64,000 bases of DNA from the NCBI RefSeq assembly GCF_964340395.1, contig NC_135565.1, positions 11,916,742 to 11,980,741 on the forward strand. The letters are read 5' to 3'. The notes beneath the pieces are model-generated. The model made no database searches. It had not been told where the DNA came from and was given only the letters and a program-made list of their open reading frames with translations. The translations under genes and the position numbers were made by a program. Below, piece after piece: positions 55,884-64,000 of this stretch (within the stretch, counting starts at the first letter, position 1; each line of letters begins with the position of its first letter). This stretch comes from Glandiceps talaboti. Lineage: Eukaryota > Hemichordata > Enteropneusta > Spengelidae.

Positions 55884-56714
55884 TTTGGACTGTTTGTTTT
55901 CATCTCTAAATGTTTCTGTTGTTATGTCAAGTTTGTTTAGCTTTACATTCTTTCCCTTGGTTGACTTTGTAATTGTTCTTTCTTTTTGGTTATGAAATTA
56001 AAAAAAATTATATATATAACTGCAAAATAAGATTTCATTTGGGGTTACATAAGTTTCATAAAATAATGCATAACACTGATAACACATTACACGGATTTTC
56101 ATTGTATCCCATATGGCAAATCCCTCTACAGGCCATTGTTCACAGTGGTTCGCTGAAGAAGCTATTCCAAGACTTCAAGACCCAGGTTGATTTTGTGATG
56201 GTATACATAAGAGAAGCCCATCCATCTGATTCACTTCTTGAACGAGGCAAGAAAATAAGTTTGGTTGAACAACATAAAACGTTAGAAGACAAAATAGATG
56301 CAGCAAAGTAAGTTATAAAAAATATCAAATTGTTGTTTCAATGATTACTTGAAAAGCAAGTAAACATCTGCATTCGATGGATAGGACGATTGTTGTCATG
56401 GTGATAATTGTCAATTCTTGTACTTGAAAAGAGACCACACCTTGGTGGTATATTTTGCTTACATCAGATACGCAATCTTGTGGTAGTTGGCCATGAATTA
56501 GCATAAACACGCCCGATGACACCTTTGACTGCATATTTACATTTTATTGCCTGCAAACTGAATTGTTCACATTTGCAGAGTGATGGTAACAGTTCCATTC
56601 AGCATAGATGTGGCTGAAAGGGCGTGAGGACGTGTTGTATCTAAGTTTAAAGCTACGCGTTTGTACTTCTTGAATACCACTGTCGTTTTAAATGTGTTCG
56701 ATTGGTGGTGATGG

Positions 56715-56761
<47 letters not shown>

Positions 56762-57130
56762 GCTTGGTGATGGTGTTTTTTTAAATATATTTTAAATATG
56801 TTCAATGCCAAGATCATGTCAACACTACTTAACCAGAAACCATTAAACTCAAATCCTTTTATTTTTTGCAGTTTGTTAGTGGAATTAGATGTTGAACATC
56901 AAACTTTTACTGATGACGTCAACGACAAATCTAAGATTCCAATGCTCATTGACAACATGGATGAAGCCTTCCAGAAAACCTATGACGTCATGCCAGACAG
57001 GTTTGTTGTGATCGAAAACAACCATGTCGTGTTCTTAGGTAGTCACGTGTCTCAGCAATTTCAAAAGGGGATGCTCATGACTGATGAAGTGCGTGTATGG
57101 TTCGAACAACGCTTCAGTGATAAATCTTAG
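54652..57130 (+). CDS. Iodothyronine deiodinase-like selenoprotein
   Basis: Four exons: 54652-54918, 55170-55370, 56132-56307 and 56872-57130, 903 nt and 300 residues if the in-frame UGA at 55356 is read as selenocysteine. All junctions are GT-AG and the phases fit (0, 0, 2). The exon 2 reading frame reaches its donor (CGG|GTGAGT) only through this UGA. Sec152 lies in SSLTUPPLR, matching the T-U-P-P active site of deiodinases. [10 protein letters not shown] (180-189) and [20 protein letters not shown] (exon 4) match the conserved His-containing and C-terminal blocks of the thioredoxin-fold deiodinase family. Differences: no N-terminal membrane anchor is visible, EAHPSD is not followed by GW, and the final GG.GP..Y block is replaced by GSHVSQQF. 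Deiodinases remove iodine from thyroid-hormone-type iodothyronines; whether this one does is open. An acceptor-like TATTAAAG just before the ATG suggests an upstream 5' UTR exon. Confidence 0.9.
55356..55358 (+). other. UGA selenocysteine codon
   Basis: TGA followed by C, in exon 2 of the deiodinase-like gene, 12 bases before the exon's donor. It falls exactly where deiodinases carry Sec before Pro-Pro. The 148 codons after it, over three exons, are open and conserved in type. Confidence 0.92.
55731..55882. repeat. (TA)n microsatellite in intron 2 of the selenoprotein gene
   Basis: About 75 TA units with a few TG or GG interruptions. Confidence 0.95.
56717..56763. repeat. (TTG)n(GTG)n microsatellite in intron 3 of the selenoprotein gene
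   Basis: About ten TTG and five GTG trinucleotides, about 110 bases before exon 4. Confidence 0.9.
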
Positions 57131-57414
57131 GAAATAAATATTGATATTGTTCATTTAAGGTAGAAATCTTGGTGAAAGATTTCCTTGAAAGTAACAATTC
57201 TCTAAAATCTGTAAAATTCTGCCATATGAAAGCAAATTATTATTCTCAGCTGTACTTGGCAGTAAAGTAGCATACATTTCACTGTTTGTATCTATCCCTA
57301 TAAGATAGTCTTGTTATTGCATTTTCAAACAATTCAAACATTGGACATATATAACAAATAATCGAAAAGAAATTAAAGTGTCCAAATTCTTCTAAAAGGT
57401 TTCAATCAACAGGT

Positions 57415-57501
57415 GTCGTGTATACAGATCATTATGACGTCATACCAGGAACTTACTTTGCATAAACTGGTATAACTGAAATCTATAGTTCTCAACACGA
57501 C
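57415..57501 (+). promoter_or_regulatory. SECIS element
   Basis: Eukaryotic-type SECIS hairpin in the 3' UTR, 284 bases after the stop codon. Outer helix: GTCGTGT (57415-57421) pairs with ACACGAC (57495-57501), extended by AGAT/ATCT across an internal loop. The core is ATGA (57434-57437) opposite TGAA (57477-57480), giving the tandem G-A pairs of the kink-turn quartet. The upper helix GTCATACCAG (57439-57448) pairs with CTGGTATAAC (57467-57476) with one C/A mismatch. The unpaired AA at 57450-57451 lies 12 bases after ATGA, followed by TTA/TAA that can form the extra mini-helix of form 2. It recruits the Sec insertion machinery to the UGA at 55356. Confidence 0.88.
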
Positions 57502-57582
57502 TTGAAGTTTTGATTGGAATATTTTAGATTTTAAAAATCTGTTATAGATAATACTTCAAAGAATTCATCAAAACATTATTCT

Positions 57583-57588
57583 AATAAA
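57583..57588 (+). terminator. Polyadenylation signal of the selenoprotein gene
   Basis: AATAAA about 80 bases after the SECIS element. Another AATAAA at 57133 lies just after the stop codon and would exclude the SECIS if used. Confidence 0.5.
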
Positions 57589-59172
57589 TTACAAGACTGT
57601 TAGTGTTTATCACCTTTCTCTTACTGTGTTAAGACATCTTTCATGTTAAACATTTAATCAAACATTTACGAGTAATGAACTCAAATAAATTTGCATTTTG
57701 CAATATAACCCCAATACTCCCCAAATGATGTCCTATTTTATAACATTAACAGCTACAATGATTAACCTACGTGATTAATTGGTTTCATCACTATAAAGTA
57801 CTTCAATACTTCATTTAACTTTTTTTATTTTTATCGAATCAAGTTTGTTTATATTGAGTTACTCCTTAACAGTTTTTTTCTTTGTTGAATTTTTTTTGAT
57901 ACATGGTGACACATGGAAAGGAACTCCAACGTCAATGATGTCATCAGAGAGCATTGTGTGGTTTGTCAATTTTCAAACATAGATATGAAACGCATACATT
58001 CAAAATGCTGTTACATTAAAATCATGTGTATCTCTATTTCACATGGCAATGCTTGAAAGTATTGTTAGCTGTCTCTTTTCCACAACTTTCTTGAATAACG
58101 AATTAAATCACGTAAAGACTTTCCCTTTGACAAAATAATTCAAGCAAGATCACTTTCTCCTTTTAATTACACTTGGTCAGAATTCAAACATACTTTTTGA
58201 GTTACAGACATTGTGCCGCTTAGAGTATTTTCAGTCGTACCCGACTTCTATTTGGGTTAAAACGATCATATCGACAATTGACAGGTTGTCACCATTGGGG
58301 CATTTTTGATAATACCTTTCACCAATGCGGGTCAAATTCCAGCGTGAACGAACATTTACGGCGACAGGTATGTCAACCATTGTGCTCTATTTTATCACAT
58401 CAAGGCAATGCACTGTGACAGTACTCGTATAACATTCATGAATCATTTCAGACTGAGACATAAGCTGTCAGCTTATGATAATGGTGACAATGGTATGGGT
58501 GATTTCTCATAATAACATGTTTACTTCTATATGCCATATATCAAATAGGTTTTAATCGTAACCTAACACCATCATGTCTTTGATGTCATTATTTTGACAA
58601 GCGTACCTAAGCTGAGACACAAAAGCCCCTAAGGGTCTCCTAATTGGTGGCAAATAAGAAGCAACTTTGAATAGCCTATGCCTATGGCTATTCTTAGCCG
58701 AGCGATATTTCTTTCAATACGATCTCTTCTGAATAAATCGAAAGGTGGTCAAATCAAGGTCACCTAAAAGGTACTTCTCATGTGTGTTGTTGTACAATGC
58801 CAGGGCATTTACATTTACCTGTCTGTATATCCAGAACACATATAATGTTGGTAGGTGCTTTTATGGTTTACTTACAGGAATTCTCTCCGTCTCTCACTCC
58901 GCACTATCTCGCTTTTCAAAAAGGACAGAATACAATATAGATAGAGTTCGCAAAGGTATGAAAATCCAAACCAAATTCGTCTTGGCTCGTACTTCTATAT
59001 GGCTCATAGGATATTTCGTATGGCAAAATCATACTTTCTTCATAAATGACGTGACGATTTGATGGCTTTATATTTATTTATAAGGATGTACGTACTAAGT
59101 TTGGTAATTGACTCTGCAGTCGGGTATGGTAAAGTTGTATGAATTTCATAGATATGTTTGATTATGTAAGTG

Positions 59173-59175
<3 letters not shown>

Positions 59176-59227
<52 letters not shown>
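59176..59227. repeat. (GA)n microsatellite
   Basis: About 26 GA dinucleotides. Confidence 0.95.
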
Positions 59228-59229
<2 letters not shown>

Positions 59230-60534
59230 TTAGAAAGACACGAACAAGAACAGTATCAACATAAAGACGAACATAGTGTCCAAGTGTGTTGCCTTATCAG
59301 AAATATATGTTACTGACTTACTTACATGCCGGACATTTCGATGTTAAGATTAACTGCGCTGAGTAGTAAATTCTCGGCACCCATGCCATGTTTATTTTGG
59401 CAAAAAATAAACACGATAAAAAATGCAAAATAGTGCTTTTGTATATGTCAGCTGTAAAAGGTTACTAGTTTTAACAGTTTAATCAAAACGCATTGGTTTG
59501 TTTTGAATGTAAAATTCAGTGAAAGCAGCTGAATGAAATACTGTACTACGAGTCAGAAGGCATACGTGTAACTGAAATTCAGTTTCACCGATGAGGGCGT
59601 TGTTGACAGCCTTACTCTCAATATTGTAAACAACAGACGTTTAATTGTGTTCGCTACCTCTGCATCACCTGACGCCAGCTGTGAATTCGATTTCTAATTG
59701 TGTCCATTGTCAAACAAAATGATGTGAATAAGTCATACCACAGTGACAGTTTATACATCATTAAGTGCTGACATCCTAACCATCGGGAGGTATATACTGT
59801 TGCTGAACAACAACAAAACGGGTAGGTACATACATCATATAGACGCAGTTGTTATTTTGATAGGCGTGGTGATACCATTGTTCTTCTGCAATATTGTGAA
59901 CATATCATTTTGACATGTGAATTTGTTGTACTTGCAATAACTGTATGTAAAATCTACCAGCATAACATATGATTAGTTAATAACAAATTAACTAGAGGTG
60001 TGTACAGGTTCCACTAGTAGAAAAAATAGTACAGTTTACGACACTTTCCGTACTATAGTTCAGATTGAGTTCAATTCTGTACTTTTATGCTGATGAGGTG
60101 GACGTTTCTGTACTTTCCCATTAGCGCCTGTCTAATCGGATTATACTCGATCTGAAAAATAGTTCAGATTGCGAGTCGGAAGTGATTTGAATACATTTGC
60201 ATTTAGTTCAGAATATATTCATGAGTTCACCCCCATAACCGGGCAGTAAACAAATGAATATTCAAATCTATCTCGCCTGCATGTGATTCAAGGCGTGTAC
60301 ACTAATTGTTTGACCCACAGAAAACTAACAGTAACACTATTTAGTTAGTTAGTTGTCTGTGTTTGACCACATGAAGGCGGAGGGGGAGGGTGCAAAAGAA
60401 AAGGGTTACACACATGTACAGTGTATGATATGATGAGAGCTACATTTAATGTACATGTACATACGAACTGACATGTATACGTACATGTACAACTACGCTA
60501 GCATGTAAACGTTAGCAAAAACTCTTACTACTAC

Positions 60535-60566
60535 CTCAGACCACTAAAATACTAGAGTGGTCTGAG
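60535..60566. other. Perfect 11-bp hairpin
   Basis: CTCAGACCACT (60535-60545) and AGTGGTCTGAG (60556-60566) are exact inverted copies around a 10-base loop. The motif CTCAGACCACT also occurs once at about 61694. Confidence 0.6.
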
Positions 60567-63500
60567 CTACTACTACTTGCAAAAAGTATTTACAAGCATT
60601 TCCATGTAGGTCAATGAAATATCACCTATGTGGGTTATACTTCAATAGTCGGTCAAACAGCGTAAAGGTCTACATTCTACAATGACAGACATGATTGTTC
60701 AACTCGGTGCGATCTAAGATGAATTCACGGTGTATATTTGGTTACGTCGCCTTTGAATTGATGATGACGACTCGTCCGACCTAGACTGTTCTGGTCCAGT
60801 TTCAAGTGAAAGTCAGAATTATCACGGTGCCATTGATTATACTAACTGTGATGAAACTCGCCCACTCTAGTCTCTATGACTTCATTAGCCCCAAAATGCA
60901 AGAACTTAATAATGGTATTGTAAATCGAAGTTCATGCATGCTCTGACTGTCGCCTGTTTTTTGTTTTCTTACATTTTATACAATTTTGAATTGTTAGCTT
61001 TGTATTTCCTGCATTAATGTTGAAAACTGGTCTTTTTACTGTGCGTCTTCAATGCGCAGGTAAAATAGTGTGTTAATCTAGCATCGTGAGTACGCGCTCG
61101 CTTATGGTTTCGCATACCTTGGACTGCCTGTCATTCAGTATTGTTTTAGCCTATTTATTTCTAAAGAAAAATGGTCTGTAAAGGGACTGCTTTAGTTGTC
61201 ACAGTGCCTTTGTGGATTTATAAATCGATTTATGACAAGTGAGTCTACCTATTTTTTTCCCGACCCACTCAGTCAAGGAGTGCGATACACCAATCACCGT
61301 GTATTTAGCTTTGTATACAGTGTATGGATAATAGCAAGTTTCGGGACTGAAAAATCATAAATTGTTTGTTAGACTTATTTTTTATTCAATGTAATCTGGG
61401 TTGATTGGGAATTTTCAGATATCAGGATTTAAACCTCGGATTTCAACTCAGAAAGGCTATATTTTTTGCCTCAGTCTGAATTATATTAGTAGAACTCTCA
61501 CCAACGTTCCCAATGTGAAGTGATCTGAAAGTTGGTGAGAGGTCCTCACGTTGGATTGCAGCACTGCATGTTCTTGCCGAGAAGATAAAGAGGTGTAGTA
61601 ATTATGGTTTAAAACTGACTTTTACAAACGCCAGTCGTGTAGGGTCTATGATTTTTTATGTTGTGGATGAATGCGGCACTTTGATCTGAACCTCAGACCA
61701 CTATAATAGGAACAGACTAGAATCGCTTTTTGTTTTAGGTGTAAATGGGGCTCTAAACCCATCTTCTCTGTCGTGCATGGTTACCCTTCAAACCTGCTTC
61801 AAGCCGAACGTTGTGCAAAACGATACTTCGTGTCTTTACGGGTTTTTTTTGCAATTGTGTTTTAGTGGCCTGAGTCTGAACAAGTGTTCATACAGTACAG
61901 CAAAGTCCCACCAACAAAATCCATAGCAATAGATGCAGGAAAACCTCAGTATGGGCGACGGTGAAATCATGGTGTTAATTCTAAAACGTTTGAAAGCAAG
62001 AACATATGTTTGTGCAACTTTTGTATTAAAAGCATACCATTCCAATTCAAGGACAACGATTTTGTTCAGAAATGGTGGTAGGACTATAATCCTTCCTACC
62101 TCCTTCCTTCCTACCTCCATAGTTCAAAACCGCTGATCGTAACTGCATGGTACAGCGCATCTACATTTATTTCTGAGTTCCGGAGGGCATTATTTGATAA
62201 GTACCCCATTCGTCCCTGTATTAGATCTTGTATAGTCATAACATTACAAAGATATGTGATTGTTGTGATCATTTCATTTGCTCATTATGTATTCAAGTGT
62301 AGTCAAATTTTCTTAGGTGTATGAGCAACTTTACTTCACCAATAAATTCTACTTTCTCACGAGTATTGTAAAATAACATGGCTATAATATGATACTACAC
62401 AGCACGTTTTAGACGTATTTGCATATCAATGTCATCTTCAAATTTTCTTGAAGAATTCTTCATCCAGATACTCTAACATACCTGCACACCAAATGTCAGC
62501 CCATTCAATCGATTAGTTTTGCGGCTGTCATTCATTTTTACTTTGAATTCTTTTATTTACAAAACAAATGACAGTTTTTGACCCCAAAAATGACCAAAAA
62601 CAGAAAATTGAAAATATCTTGCTGTCATAAACAAATATGAATAGACTTCTCGATAAAATTCCATTTACTCATTGGGAACATCGAACGTACAATGTCAAAA
62701 AGTCGCACTGGCGCAAAGTATCATGGGAAAACTTTCTTTGGCACACCTCACTTAGGAAATATAGCCGCAACAAAAAAGTTAATACTGGGATCATGTCTTT
62801 TTAAATTTAGCCTTTACCTTATAGAATAGAAGTATCAAAAGTGTATGCACTAACAAGTATCTGTGGTTTGTGCAAACATGCCAAATCGCTGATGATTGTT
62901 AAACAACAAAACTTTGCATACCATTGTCATTAATAATTCTACGTTTTACTTCTGAATCAGTTCTAAACACTTACGATTGAAATGATCGTCAACGATACGC
63001 TGATTTGTAGTTGAGGGTAATTAAAAATATTTTACAATGACGATTTCGACCATTAGCCGATGGAGGTGACCCCAACCAAACCTGTCACAAGATGTAAACT
63101 TGCACACTTTTTGTGTGTCAATATGTCTGTTCTGGTCAGTCTGTTTTGGGAATTTATGGTACACTCACTGTCGCAGTTTTCAGCCAGGGTCACGTTATTC
63201 GACGATTACTATTTGGATAAACACTGCAAAAAAGTAACACCCGTCATTGTTGCTTAGACATTTTCCTAGGGTCTTTTTCAACATGATTTATAGTAAGAAG
63301 TAACTTTGTTGATGGTGTAGTCACTGAATTTATAACCCTACATCGATGACTTAGTAATTGAACACGCAAATGAATTATCATGAACACTGATCTACAACCG
63401 ATCCGACCCTGGGATTCGATCACAATTCATGGCGTCGCTTGCCAGTCTATGTCTATGTCTTGGTCACGCAAACGTGAACACTCTGATATCTGAAACACTT

Positions 63501-64000
63501 CTTTGCTCCAGATACGCACCTTTTTTTCATGGAAAATGTCATATAGTTTGAAGTAAGCTGGGAGAAAATATTAATGAGATATTTGTAGATTTAAATAAGA
63601 GTGAAATGATAGTCAAGTGATTTTGAACCATCTCCGTGTATTTTGCTTTAGCGAAAACACTGACAACTACTAGTATGTGATCGCCCGGTCGTCAAATTGC
63701 AAAGAACAATGAAGAACAGCTGAACACCTTCCTGTGGTCATCTGTTCCTTTCCGTACCGACTCTCAATTGTTTTGCTGCGTTTACTTGTATATCTTTAAT
63801 AACAATAGTTTTTTAACTAACACCAATGTTCTTCCACTTTCTTTGCTTTCAAAATCAGTCACTTACTGTTGTAGCCAGTCAAAGACAGCCATCCTCAACT
63901 GGAAACACACCATGACAACAAAGATATACCAGAAAGTCATGACGTTTTGAATCATATCATTCGGCCCCCAACCCTGTTTTTGACAATTAAAAAATGCTCT

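Larger units (their letters stand above)
57602..64000. other. Gene-free stretch, nothing recognised
   Basis: Short open frames on both strands without recognisable domains or paired splice sites. Contents I can name are a perfect 9-bp palindrome at 58459-58477, a (GA)n tract at 59176-59227 and an 11-bp hairpin at 60535-60566. Confidence 0.45.

Noticed and set aside
58745-59062. 105-aa plus-strand open frame as a gene
   Set aside because: No recognisable domain, no splice context and no coding-like repeats. The length is expected by chance in this much sequence.

Overview
This is a stretch of animal nuclear DNA, from an invertebrate bilaterian and probably a marine one. The signs are genes split by GT-AG introns, LINE 3' ends, foldback elements, many long microsatellites ((TA)n, (CT)n, (TATG)n, (TCTG)n) and large minisatellite arrays. 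Nothing looks bacterial: there are no operons, Shine-Dalgarno sites or CRISPR array. The gene families (a somatomedin-B 7TM receptor, JHAMT-like methyltransferases, a Sec-containing deiodinase-like protein) would fit a hemichordate, cephalochordate or lophotrochozoan. I cannot name the species.

Layout. 1-9 kb: three consecutive tandem arrays with periods of 153, 62 and 94 bp, followed by single diverged copies of the 62- and then the 153-bp unit (order A-B-C-B'-A'). 13.9-20.1 kb (+): a two-exon class-B/Methuselah-like receptor with an N-terminal somatomedin-B domain; its intron holds several repeats, including a palindrome of about 810 bp. 20-26 kb: degenerate repeats, microsatellites and a LINE 3' end. 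26.2-30.7 kb (-): a probable small secreted Cys-rich peptide precursor with its own TATA box; its last exon is not identified. 32-34.5 kb: decayed retroelement pieces and a 150-bp array. 34.4-47.8 kb (-): two tandem paralogous SAM-dependent methyltransferase genes with identical exon lengths (184/317/139/164 nt, 267 aa each), part of a segmental duplication that includes flanks. 48-54 kb: a foldback MITE, a broken transposon-associated-type gene and a duplicated repeat block. 54.65-57.6 kb (+): a four-exon, 300-aa deiodinase-like selenoprotein with an in-frame UGA in a T-U-P-P motif and a convincing SECIS hairpin in its 3' UTR. 57.6-64 kb: no gene recognised.

The genes are unrelated neighbours rather than a pathway. 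The most notable item is the selenoprotein: ordinary gene prediction would stop at residue 151 or split it. Exon boundaries were derived by hand from splice signals, reading phase and paralog comparison. All family names rest on recognised motifs, not on a database search.
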